DNA of 64,000 nucleotides from Thalassospira profundimaris. GTDB lineage: Bacteria > Pseudomonadota > Alphaproteobacteria > Rhodospirillales > Thalassospiraceae. The notes under the pieces were generated by a model that saw only the letters and a list, made by a program, of their open reading frames with translations, was not told the DNA's origin and made no database searches. Numbering within the stretch: the first letter of the stretch is position 1; each line of letters opens with the position of its first letter. The stretch spans positions 104,932 through 168,931 of the forward strand of contig NZ_JPWI01000011.1 of assembly GCF_003326795.1 (NCBI RefSeq), given 5' to 3'. A program made the position numbers and the translations under genes. Positions 37,371 to 45,067 of this stretch are shown one piece after another.

Positions 37371-37736
37371 GGAAACCACGCTCCTTTCAAAAAAACAAAA
37401 ACACCCGGAGTGCGGAATGCCCCCCGGTTGGATTTACGGTCAAGCTGACCGTGGACCTGTATATAGTGCAAACAGGCCAAAAAGAAAAGAGGGAAGGGGA
37501 TATTCGCCTCTGACGTTTATACATGCCTGCATCGCAAAACGCCAAGGCATGTGGTTGTTTCGGCCTGCCGGTTTTACGGGCCAACCAATTGCGGGAATTA
37601 TGTGATCAAATTGACATCAAAGGTTGCTATGATGAATTGACTAAATTCAATTTATCGCAGGGCCTTGTTGTTTTCTCGGGCCGGATATCTGGAACAAACC
37701 GGGCAAAACCGGTTGGGAAACGGGTAGGATATAGTT
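37371..37736. other. Intergenic region between rpsU and the membrane/HlyD module
   Basis: 366 bases between divergent genes. Besides the hairpin at 37388-37428 it holds a perfect inverted repeat ACGGTCA-AGC-TGACCGT (37436-37452) and AT-rich sequence near 37600-37660 that likely carries the forward promoter. No gene seen. Confidence 0.55.
37388..37428 (-). terminator. Attenuator-like hairpin in the rpsU leader
   Basis: On the reverse strand, ACCGGGGG (37428-37421) pairs with CTCCGGGT (37410-37403) with one mismatch and a 10-base loop. The stem is followed at once by GTTTTTGTTTTTTTG and then the rpsU ribosome binding site GAAAGGAG. No gene on this strand ends upstream, so premature termination of the rpsU transcript is the simplest reading. 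Confidence 0.55.
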
Positions 37737-38210
37737 ATGGAAAGCAATCTGCGCGATGCGGCATTGGCCCATGCACCATTTTTTATTACCGCCCCGGGGG
37801 AAACGGACATTCTGTTTGTCGGTGTTGTCTGGTTTGTCGTTATTGCGGTCTTTTTGATTGGCGCATTCTATCTCAATCTTCATGCCTTGCCCGAAAGGCT
37901 GGCCCATCATGCCAATCACACACAGTTACAACTGATTGGTGTTCTGACCCTTCTGGCCCTGTTTACCCACAATAATATCTTCTGGGTCGCGGCCCTTGTT
38001 CTGGCGGTTATTCAGTTCCCGGACTTCGTTTCCCCGGTTCAGACAATGGCAAACGCACTAAAAAGTATGGCCCAAGCCAGGACCGGGCAGGCCGAGTCCA
38101 CAGCTTCTGCACCGGTACAGCCGCAGCCTGCTTCTTCCGAACCAGTAGCCGCAAGCACGCCGGTCGCAACGGATGAGAGCACCAAGCAGGAGAACCAAAA
38201 AGATGTTTGA
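37737..38210 (+). CDS. Small inner-membrane protein paired with an HlyD adaptor
   Basis: 157 residues; TAGGAT lies upstream of the ATG. Two transmembrane segments (about 26-46, ILFVGVVWFVVIAVFLIGAF, and 65-92, LQLIGVLTLLALFTHNNIFW...) are followed by a Gln/Ala/Pro-rich cytoplasmic or periplasmic tail (about 110-157). No family recognised. The stop overlaps the start of the HlyD-like gene (ATGTTTGA), a sign of translational coupling. The pair resembles in layout the small membrane protein plus HlyD pairs seen in enterobacteria (yibI-yibH), but I cannot show homology. Confidence 0.65.
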   Translation: MESNLRDAALAHAPFFITAPGETDILFVGVVWFVVIAVFLIGAFYLNLHALPERLAHHANHTQLQLIGVLTLLALFTHNNIFWVAALVLAVIQFPDFVSPVQTMANALKSMAQARTGQAESTASAPVQPQPASSEPVAASTPVATDESTKQENQKDV

Positions 38211-39435
38211 GCTTCTTCTGTGTTCGATCTTTACCATCCTGCCTGATTATCTGGTCCGCCGTTACGTGCAGGGCAAACGTATTGGCAAGGAAATCACGCT
38301 GTTTTCTGTCTGGTATGAGCTGCGCTATGGCATTACGGCCTGTGCGATCCTGACGCTGAGCCTGATTACGGTGATTTTCTATTTTCACCCGTCAACGACC
38401 AATGTCACATCGTTCTTCCGGACCGTCACGATTCTGCCGGAAAAGGGCGGTCGTGTGGTCGAGGTCTATGTCAAGAACGACGACAATGTGAATGCGGGGG
38501 ATCCGTTATTCCGGCTTGATAACCGTGTTGAACGCGAAGCGGTTGCGATGGCCGAACAGCGGATTGCCGAAATCCGCGCCCAGATGGATGTCGCACGGGC
38601 CGATATTGCCGTGGCAGAGGGCAATGTCGAACAGGCACGCGGTGCCTATAATCAGGTCCGCGATGAATTAAAGGTCAAGGCAGACCTGCTGGCGCGCGGG
38701 ACCAATGCGGTATCCCGGCGCGAGGTCGAACGTCTTGAAGTCTCCCTGACCACAAGACAGGGCGGGTTGAATGCGGCCGAGGCCAGCCTGAATGTCATCA
38801 AGACCAAGCTTGATAGCCTGTTGCCAGCCCAGCTTGCCAATGCGCAGGCATCCCTTCGATCTGCCGAGGCCGATCTGTCCAAAACCGTGGTCCGTGCCGG
38901 GGTTAAGGGCAATATCCAGCAATTCGCCCTTCAGGTCGGTGACTTTGTCAGCCCGATCTTGCGTCCGGCCGGAATTCTGATCCCGGAAAAAGATGCGGAA
39001 ACGGTGTTTCTTGCTGGCTTTAACCAGATATCGACACAGGTGGTGAAACGCGGTGTGATTACCGAGGTATCCTGTGCGTCCCTGCCATTCGAAATCATTC
39101 CGATGGTCATTACGGATGTTCAGCCGGTGATTGCAGCGGGGCAGTTCCGACCAAGCGACCAGTTGCTTGATATTACCGAACGCGCCAAACCGGGCACATT
39201 CCTTGTCAAGATGATGCCGCTTTATCCGGAAACGATTGCAAATGTGCCGCTTGGCAGCAAATGCGCGGGCAACGCCTATACCAGTACTCACGAGAAACTT
39301 GAAAGCCCTGATATTGGCATGGGGGAATGGCTGTTCCTGCATATGGTTCAGACCGTCGGTGTTGTGCATGCCCTGCTTTTGCGTGTTCAGGCATTGCTGC
39401 TTCCGATCCAGACGCTGGTTCTGACCGGTCACTAG
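38203..39435 (+). CDS. HlyD-family membrane fusion / efflux adaptor protein
   Basis: 410 residues from the ATG at 38203, which overlaps the previous stop. A membrane segment near 45-65 (ITACAILTLSLITVIFYF) leads to a barrel-sandwich domain with TILPEKGGRVVEVYVKNDDNVNAGDPLFRLD, a long coiled coil (about 110-215), the second half of the lipoyl-like domain (VRAGVKGNIQQFALQVGDFV) and a beta domain. Adaptors of this kind link an inner-membrane pump to an outer-membrane channel. No ABC, RND or MFS pump nor TolC gene is adjacent, so the small membrane partner may be the only dedicated companion. Confidence 0.8.
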   Translation: MFELLLCSIFTILPDYLVRRYVQGKRIGKEITLFSVWYELRYGITACAILTLSLITVIFYFHPSTTNVTSFFRTVTILPEKGGRVVEVYVKNDDNVNAGDPLFRLDNRVEREAVAMAEQRIAEIRAQMDVARADIAVAEGNVEQARGAYNQVRDELKVKADLLARGTNAVSRREVERLEVSLTTRQGGLNAAEASLNVIKTKLDSLLPAQLANAQASLRSAEADLSKTVVRAGVKGNIQQFALQVGDFVSPILRPAGILIPEKDAETVFLAGFNQISTQVVKRGVITEVSCASLPFEIIPMVITDVQPVIAAGQFRPSDQLLDITERAKPGTFLVKMMPLYPETIANVPLGSKCAGNAYTSTHEKLESPDIGMGEWLFLHMVQTVGVVHALLLRVQALLLPIQTLVLTGH

Positions 39436-39492
39436 ACGGAATTGCATGCTTAGGGGCTTTACAGCCGGGCAATTTTGGTTGGATATAAGGCT

Positions 39493-40098
39493 ATGTCGAT
39501 CCTCAAGATTGCCCGGATGGGCCACCCGGTTTTGCGCAAGGTTGCTGATCGGGTCGAAAACCCGCTTGATCCCGAAATTCAGCGACTGATTGCTGATATG
39601 AAGGATACCATGAAAGATGCCGGGGGCGTTGGCCTTGCGGCACCACAGGTGTTCGAGTCCAAGGCGATCATGGTCTATTACGTGCCGGCGATGCGCCAAA
39701 GCGACGATCCCGATGACGGAGCCATTCCGCTGTCGGTTCTGATCAATCCGGAAATCGAGCCGGTTGGCGAAGAAATCGTTGATGGCTGGGAGGGCTGTCT
39801 TTCGATCCCCGGTCTTCAGGGCGTCGTACCGCGCTGGAACAAAATTCGTTATCGCGGGTTAAATGAACAGGGCGAGGAGATCGAGCGCATTGCGGGCGGG
39901 TTCCATGCGCGTGTGGTACAGCATGAATATGATCACCTGATCGGCGTGATGTATCCTGAACGTATGGAAGACATGACCCTTCTCGGATTTAACGAGGAAT
40001 TGCGCGAATACCCGCCCGAGACTACATTCAGGCAGTCTGCCGCATCAGAAAACGCTGATGACGCCGAAGACGCCCGATCAAGTGACAAGGAGTCCTAA
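39493..40098 (+). CDS. def: Peptide deformylase
   Basis: 201 residues from the ATG at 39493. Fe2+ hydrolase that removes the formyl group from nascent proteins. All three motifs are present: GVGLAAPQ (45-52), EGCLS (100-104, metal-ligand Cys) and HEYDH (144-148, two His ligands and the catalytic Glu). The C-terminus is acidic and extended (about 175-201). No methionyl-tRNA formyltransferase gene follows, unlike the common def-fmt pair; the stop abuts the COQ9 gene. Confidence 0.95.
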   Translation: MSILKIARMGHPVLRKVADRVENPLDPEIQRLIADMKDTMKDAGGVGLAAPQVFESKAIMVYYVPAMRQSDDPDDGAIPLSVLINPEIEPVGEEIVDGWEGCLSIPGLQGVVPRWNKIRYRGLNEQGEEIERIAGGFHARVVQHEYDHLIGVMYPERMEDMTLLGFNEELREYPPETTFRQSAASENADDAEDARSSDKES

Positions 40099-40794
40099 AT
40101 GACCGTGTCCGAAAGCATGAGCCGTCTACAAGCCCAGCGCGAAGCACTGGTTGAGGCAGCCCTTGAACATGTGCCGTTTGATGGCTGGACCAAACAGTCC
40201 CTGCTGGCCGGGGCCATGGATCTTGATCTTGCGCCGGGCGAGGTTGATCGTTTGCTACCCAATGGCATTCGCCAGGCGATTGTGACCTATGTCGAGCTGA
40301 CCGATCGCAAGATGGTTGCTGCCCTTGATGAAAAGGGCCTTGAGAACATGAAAATTCGCGAACGCATTGCGACGGCAGTCAAAACCCGTCTTGATCTGGT
40401 CGAAAATCAGAAAGATGCCGTTCGCGCAGCCCTTGCCTTTATGGCTTTGCCGCAGAATGCGGCTCTTGGGCTTAAGCTTACGCACGGGACGGTCGATGCA
40501 ATGTGGGTGGCTGCGGGCGACACATCAACCGATCATAACTGGTACACCAAGCGCATGTTGCTTGCCGGTGTTTATGGATCAACTCTGGCATTCTGGCTTG
40601 ATGACACCTCGGATGGTCATGCCGATAGCTGGGCATTTCTTGATCGCCGTATCGGCAATGTTCTGCAAATCCCGAAAATCACCGCCAAGCTTGGCAAGAT
40701 CGGCAAATGTGCCGCAGCACCCTTCAAGCTTGGAGCTAAATTTGCCAACTGCGTGCCGACACCCGGACGGGTTCGTCGCCAGTTTGGTGGATAA
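40099..40794 (+). CDS. COQ9 family protein
   Basis: 231 residues with AGGAG 6 bases upstream and no gap after def. COQ9 proteins have a TetR-like fold that binds lipids and presents quinone intermediates to COQ7-type hydroxylases. Typical stretches are ALVEAALEHVPFDGWTKQSL at the start and DNWYTKRMLLAGVYGST-like sequence (HNWYTKRMLLAGVYGSTLAFWLDD), which holds the conserved Trp. In alphaproteobacteria this family is often divergent from rpsU; here rpsU is indeed divergent but three genes intervene. It probably supports ubiquinone synthesis, together with ubiX elsewhere in the window. Confidence 0.88.
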   Translation: MTVSESMSRLQAQREALVEAALEHVPFDGWTKQSLLAGAMDLDLAPGEVDRLLPNGIRQAIVTYVELTDRKMVAALDEKGLENMKIRERIATAVKTRLDLVENQKDAVRAALAFMALPQNAALGLKLTHGTVDAMWVAAGDTSTDHNWYTKRMLLAGVYGSTLAFWLDDTSDGHADSWAFLDRRIGNVLQIPKITAKLGKIGKCAAAPFKLGAKFANCVPTPGRVRRQFGG

Positions 40795-40818
40795 CGTATT
40801 TACGGATCGAAAATAACA

Positions 40819-40856
40819 AAACGCCACCGGCACAAATGCGGTGGCGTTTTGTTTTG
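40819..40856 (+). terminator. def-COQ9 terminator
   Basis: AACGCCACCG / CGGTGGCGTT stem (10 bp) with a 9-base loop followed by TTGTTTT. Confidence 0.88.
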
Positions 40857-40887
40857 ACGGGTTTGGGAAACTCAGAGATCGCGTGAT

Positions 40888-41562
40888 CTAGAAGGTGTTT
40901 TCAAGGAAGCTCAAAAGAGTTTTATCCGGCGCGTTGGCGCGTTTCATGTCACCGGCAAGATCAACCGTGAAGGGCGACCCGAACAGATGACGCGGGGCAT
41001 CGCCAGTGGCTTTGCGCTTTGCCTTGTTGTTGCTGGACTGAATATCTTCGGCCGTCGGCTTGGCAGCAAGGGCAACCAGTTCCGATGGTGGGGTGCCCAT
41101 CCAGATGCCTTTGCGGTTTTCCTTGGCAAATTCCTGATCACGCAAATAGGTCGCACAGCTCGGATGACTGTCGCAGGTGACCATATCAACCATGGCCCAG
41201 CCCGCGCGCAGGATCAAACGGTTCAGGTCATTGCGCCCGATGGTGCATTCCGTCAGCATCGGGAACAGTTGCACATCCGATACCTGCTGACATTTGATGG
41301 CGTAATTGTCGATGATGCGGCCCAGTGCCTGTGAGGCGGCTGCCCCGCACTGAAATTCAACCGCACCGGCACGGCAAATCATGCCCGGTTTCGGGGCGCG
41401 AATACCAAACAGTTCGACAACCAGATTGCCAAAACGCAGCTTGTCACCTTCGATGACCTGCGGGAATCCAGCGGCGCCCGGGGCGGCAAGTGCTGCGTTG
41501 ATGCGGCTTTCCATGGCACCAAGGCCAATGATCATTGAAAGAATGATCAGAAGTTTCTTCAT
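40888..41562 (-). CDS. Exported SNase-fold protein, catalytically degenerate
   Basis: 224 residues from the ATG at 41562 with a signal peptide (cleavage near 28, ALA|AP). The fold pattern of staphylococcal nuclease-like proteins is visible: VIEGDKLRFGNLVVELFGIRAPKP corresponds to the usual VxDGDTxxV..VRLxGIDAPE, then LGRIIDNYAIKCQ, CTIGRNDLNRLILRAGWAM and EFAKENRKGIWMG. The catalytic Arg, Asp and Glu positions are replaced (Glu50, Arg55, Lys58). Six cysteines (63, 72, 91, 106, 130, 136) suggest disulfides in the periplasm. A nuclease role is therefore unlikely; the actual role is unknown. Confidence 0.72.
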   Translation of the reverse strand: MKKLLIILSMIIGLGAMESRINAALAAPGAAGFPQVIEGDKLRFGNLVVELFGIRAPKPGMICRAGAVEFQCGAAASQALGRIIDNYAIKCQQVSDVQLFPMLTECTIGRNDLNRLILRAGWAMVDMVTCDSHPSCATYLRDQEFAKENRKGIWMGTPPSELVALAAKPTAEDIQSSNNKAKRKATGDAPRHLFGSPFTVDLAGDMKRANAPDKTLLSFLENTF

Positions 41563-41677
41563 CACGTTCCATCCGTAAAGAGTTTCCTGTCCCGATCAGG
41601 AGCAAACCCGATGCCAATCTGCCCGGCACAAAATGCCAGATCGGTATTTGATGGGGTAACGTGATGAAACACATATG

Positions 41678-41713
41678 AAAAAGCCCCGGATACTTAGGGT
41701 ATCCGGGGCCCGA
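41678..41713 (-). terminator. purK terminator
   Basis: Read on the reverse strand, GCCCCGGATACC / GGTATCCGGGGC-type stem (11-12 bp, 3-base loop) followed by TTTTTC, about 30 bases after the purK stop. Confidence 0.88.
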
Positions 41714-41743
41714 AAGATGACTGGTCGGTCGTGTTCGTCCGGG

Positions 41744-42832
41744 TTATTTCGGCAGAACCCAGGTGACATGACCCATTTTACGGCCCGGCTTTGCTTCGGC
41801 CTTGCCATAAAGGTGCAGTTTGGCGTTCGGCTCGGTCAAAATTGCCTGCCAGTCATTAATGTCGTCGCCCAGAAGGTTTTTCATGCGCGCTTTGGAATGA
41901 TGGGCCGGATCGCCAAGAGGCAGGCCGCACACAGCACGGATGAATTGCTCGAACTGGCTGGTGATGCAGGCATCAATGGTCCAGTGACCGGAATTGTGCG
42001 GGCGCGGTGCGACTTCATTGACCAGAATGTCGCCATCGGTGGTGACAAACATCTCTACCGCCAGAAGACCGACAAACTCCATCGCCGTAACCAGCTTGAT
42101 CGCGATGTCTTCAGCCTTCTTCGACAGGCTGTCGGCAATTTCAGCCGGGGCGACGGTCACATCAAGGATGTGGTTGGTATGCACATTCTCAACCGGGCAG
42201 AAGCAGGCGGTATCGCCCTGAACACCGCGGGCGACAATGACGGAAATCTCGCGTTCAAAGGAAATGAAGCCCTCAAGGATGGCCTCGGCACCTTTCATCT
42301 CGTCCCACGCCTGTGCCAGATCGGTATCGGCACTGATCTTGACCTGACCTTTGCCGTCATAGCCAAGCTCGGTCGTTTTCAGAACCGACGGGCGGCCAAG
42401 TTTGGCAACGGCGGCTTCAAGATCGGCAAGCGAGCGGACGGCCTCAAACGGTGCGGTGCGGATGCCGTGTTCATTGCAAAAGGTCTTTTCGCGCAGACGG
42501 TTCTGGGAGAGATGCAGGCATTTCCAGCCCGGGCGGACCGGAACCAGTTCGGACAGTAATTTGACGCTGTCATGGGGGACATTTTCAAACTCGAAAGTGA
42601 CAACATCGACATCTTCGGCAAAGGCACGCAGTGCATCAAGATCGGTGTAATCGGCAATTGTCGCCTTGGCACAGACCTGCTCGGTCGGGCTGTCAGCACC
42701 CGGGCCGAAAACATGGACCTTATAGCCGAGCTCGGCGGCACAGAAGGCAGCCATGCGGCCCAGCTGGCCGTTGCCCATGATACCGATTGTGCTCCCCGGT
42801 GCGATTACGCGCGTGTCGAAATCCTGCGTCAT
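41744..42832 (-). CDS. purK: N5-carboxyaminoimidazole ribonucleotide synthase
   Basis: 362 residues from the ATG at 42832, with GAGGA 6 bases upstream. ATP-grasp enzyme that converts AIR plus bicarbonate to N5-CAIR in purine synthesis. The start IGIMGNGQLGRM is the typical nucleotide-fold entry; LKTTELGYDGKGQV, ILEGFISFEREISVIVAR and VNEVAPRPHNSGHWTIDAC form the ATP-grasp core and active site. It works with PurE, encoded just upstream, although a terminator hairpin separates the two. Confidence 0.96.
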   Translation of the reverse strand: MTQDFDTRVIAPGSTIGIMGNGQLGRMAAFCAAELGYKVHVFGPGADSPTEQVCAKATIADYTDLDALRAFAEDVDVVTFEFENVPHDSVKLLSELVPVRPGWKCLHLSQNRLREKTFCNEHGIRTAPFEAVRSLADLEAAVAKLGRPSVLKTTELGYDGKGQVKISADTDLAQAWDEMKGAEAILEGFISFEREISVIVARGVQGDTACFCPVENVHTNHILDVTVAPAEIADSLSKKAEDIAIKLVTAMEFVGLLAVEMFVTTDGDILVNEVAPRPHNSGHWTIDACITSQFEQFIRAVCGLPLGDPAHHSKARMKNLLGDDINDWQAILTEPNAKLHLYGKAEAKPGRKMGHVTWVLPK

Positions 42833-42908
42833 GTATTCCTCGATCAAAAATCTTCCCCATAGGGAAAAGATTGCCTGCAATCAGACAATCATCAAATCTG
42901 GTTTGCGC

Positions 42909-42940
42909 AAAATAAAAACGCGCCCGGTTGGGCGCGCCTG
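42909..42940 (-). terminator. purE terminator
   Basis: Reverse-strand CGCGCCC-AACC-GGGCGCG stem (42919-42936) followed by TTTTTATTTT. It is placed between purE and purK. Confidence 0.88.
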
Positions 42941-42948
42941 TATTGCAA

Positions 42949-43449
42949 TCACAGTGCCGGATCAACCGGCTCGTCTGCGACCGATGCGGTCTGGGCTGCG
43001 CGCCAGTCATCAAGGCGCGTGGCAAGCCCGTCATCCATCAGAGCCATGATTTCAGCTGCCATCAGGCCGGCGTTCTTTGCCCCGGCCGAGCCGATGGCAA
43101 GGGTTCCGACCGGAACGCCGCCCGGCATCTGGACGATGGAAAGAAGGCTATCAAGACCCTTAAGCGTGCGGCTCTGAACCGGAACACCAAGAACCGGAAG
43201 CGGGGTCATCGCCGCCGCCATGCCCGGAAGATGGGCCGCACCGCCAGCACCGGCGATAATGACCTTAAGACCACGCGATTTTGCCGTTTTGGCATAATCA
43301 TAGAGGCGATCAGGGGTGCGGTGAGCCGAGACGATTTTGGTCTCATAAGGCACATTCAGCGCATCGAGGACATCTGCGGCGTTTTTCATGGTTTCCCAGT
43401 CAGACTGGCTTCCCATGATAATGCCGATGACCGGCGTTTGATCGCTCAT
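42949..43449 (-). CDS. purE: N5-carboxyaminoimidazole ribonucleotide mutase
   Basis: 166 residues from the ATG at 43449, with CGGAG upstream; in-frame extension to 43491 has no ribosome binding site. Class I PurE, which moves the carboxylate of N5-CAIR to C4. Signature parts are [12 protein letters not shown] (substrate phosphate loop), [13 protein letters not shown] with the active His, and [26 protein letters not shown]. It forms an octamer with short C-terminal extension. Partner purK lies 117 bases downstream beyond a terminator. Confidence 0.96.
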   Translation of the reverse strand: MSDQTPVIGIIMGSQSDWETMKNAADVLDALNVPYETKIVSAHRTPDRLYDYAKTAKSRGLKVIIAGAGGAAHLPGMAAAMTPLPVLGVPVQSRTLKGLDSLLSIVQMPGGVPVGTLAIGSAGAKNAGLMAAEIMALMDDGLATRLDDWRAAQTASVADEPVDPAL

Positions 43450-43711
43450 GATAGCGGCTCCGTATACGGGCTGTTTCGTGAAGGGCCGCATTATATGCAG
43501 CGCGGGCCATCATGCAAGCCTGCTTGCGCCTTGCCGGACTTGCATCTTTCTTTAAATTTTTCTTATTTACGGTCAAAAATTCCATGCTATACGATGGTGT
43601 AGATTTCCTACCCTTACTGTCGATTGAATTTATGTGGAAATTGACAGTACCTTTGATTTATTATTTACAAATAACTCATATAACTGTGCAGGTAGCACGG
43701 GAAGGTCAGAC

Positions 43712-44551
43712 ATGAAGGTCACAAGGCCCGGTTCAATTACACCCTCTATGGGGGGAGGGGATGGAAGATTTCCATCAAATCCATACGGAATTCATGCCTA
43801 TGGCAGGGACGCCGGAAAACGGCGTGCGCCCAATCGCGACCATCAGATCGATATAGATACGGATAATCTTCCCGATACGGTCGAGGAAGAAGTTCCGTTT
43901 CACACATCTGACATCGCCAATGTTCTGGGCATCCCGGATAATCAGGTGACACCGGCGGTTGAACAGGCAATCGGTCGTTTGATGGTGCGCATCAATGGCC
44001 TGACCGAAAACCTCAATGATCTCAAGAGACGCCATGCCCGACTGGCGCGGCTTGAAGGGCGCGACCCGTTTACCGGCGCGCTTGGTCGTCCGACCTTCAT
44101 GCAGATTCTTGAAAACGAAGTTTCCCTGATCGGGACGGATCGCACCAACAGGATCGTTCTGATTTGTGAACTGTTTAATATCGAAGATATTTTGCAGCGC
44201 TACGGTCAGGAATGCAAAGACGGTCTGTTTAACTATGTCCGCAGGATCATTGCCGATTTTGTCATGGCACCGCATCATCTGGGCTATCTTGGCTGCAATG
44301 ACTTTGTTGCCCTGATGTATAATGTTGATCAGGACGATGTTTTGCAGCGTGTTGATGCGATCACGCGCTGGCTGCATCAGAATCCCTATCCCCACAAAGA
44401 CAAGTTCATCCCGATTGTTCCGGTGTTCGGCTTTTATCAGTCCGCCAGCGGTGATACGGTCGATTCAATCCTTCGTGGTGCCGATGCGGCTTTGCGGGCG
44501 CAAAAGGAAATGCTTCTGGCCAAGCTTGATCGTATCCCGTACGGGATTTGA
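43712..44551 (+). CDS. Degenerate GGDEF-domain protein
   Basis: 279 residues from the ATG at 43712, with GAAGG 7 bases upstream. A disordered, charged N-terminus (1-65) is followed by a short helical stretch with coiled-coil pattern (about 85-115) and a GGDEF-like domain: RDPFTGALGRPTFMQILENEV matches the D.LTGL.NR entry. The signature loop reads GCNDF (194-198) instead of GGDEF and no RxxD inhibitory site is seen, so diguanylate cyclase activity is unlikely. It may bind GTP or c-di-GMP, or act by protein contact. It is divergent from purE. Confidence 0.7.
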   Translation: MKVTRPGSITPSMGGGDGRFPSNPYGIHAYGRDAGKRRAPNRDHQIDIDTDNLPDTVEEEVPFHTSDIANVLGIPDNQVTPAVEQAIGRLMVRINGLTENLNDLKRRHARLARLEGRDPFTGALGRPTFMQILENEVSLIGTDRTNRIVLICELFNIEDILQRYGQECKDGLFNYVRRIIADFVMAPHHLGYLGCNDFVALMYNVDQDDVLQRVDAITRWLHQNPYPHKDKFIPIVPVFGFYQSASGDTVDSILRGADAALRAQKEMLLAKLDRIPYGI

Positions 44552-44624
44552 TACCGGTTCTCGTAATGAGATGCCCGACATTGCGCCTGCGTTCAGATTT
44601 TCTTGTTGTCATGTCCAAACGATT

Positions 44625-44656
44625 ATCCCCCGAACAATAAGAACGGGGGATTTGGT
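44625..44656. terminator. Bidirectional terminator-like hairpin
   Basis: Perfect 8-bp stem ATCCCCCG / CGGGGGAT with an 11-base loop, between convergent genes. Short T-rich tails only. Confidence 0.6.
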
Positions 44657-44741
44657 ATGTCCGAACCAGGCACGAGGCTTATGGCAAGAGAACAAGTTTT
44701 CTGGTTGGGTGATCCGTCAAACAGGAGTCTGACCGGTGTGA

Positions 44742-44948
44742 TCAGGCGATAATGTCGGGAACAAGCTGCGACTCGACATAACGAATTTCGTCTTTAAGGG
44801 CGAGTTTACGCTTTTTCATGCGCCCGAGACGCAACTGATCATGATGGGGGGCCTGCACCATCTGTTCGATGGCGATATCAAGATCACGGTGTTCCTCGCG
44901 CAACGAAAGAAGTCTCTTTTCAATCTCGATCTGATTGATTTCGTCCAT
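44742..44948 (-). CDS. DUF465 (YdcH-like) small coiled-coil protein
   Basis: 68 residues: an almost continuous charged helix, EKRLLSLREEHRDLDIAIEQM then RLGRMKKRKLALKDEIRYVESQL. This is the DUF465 pattern, with the LKDEI core typical of the family. The function is unknown. A second member, 54 residues, lies at 47444-47608. This one is divergent from pfk, with 119 bases between. Confidence 0.82.
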   Translation of the reverse strand: MDEINQIEIEKRLLSLREEHRDLDIAIEQMVQAPHHDQLRLGRMKKRKLALKDEIRYVESQLVPDIIA

Positions 44949-45067
44949 TTTTGATCCAGCTTAATAATCAACGCGAAGGGGAAGTGATATTAACAGATAT
45001 CAGATGGGCAACCCATATGATTTGTATCACCCTTTAAACAATGATGACGACAATGGGAAGGAAACGC

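Noticed and set aside
37436..37452. Operator for the divergent rpsU / membrane-module promoters
   Set aside because: The inverted repeat is perfect but could equally be an RNA stem of the rpsU leader; there is not enough evidence to call an operator, so it is only noted.
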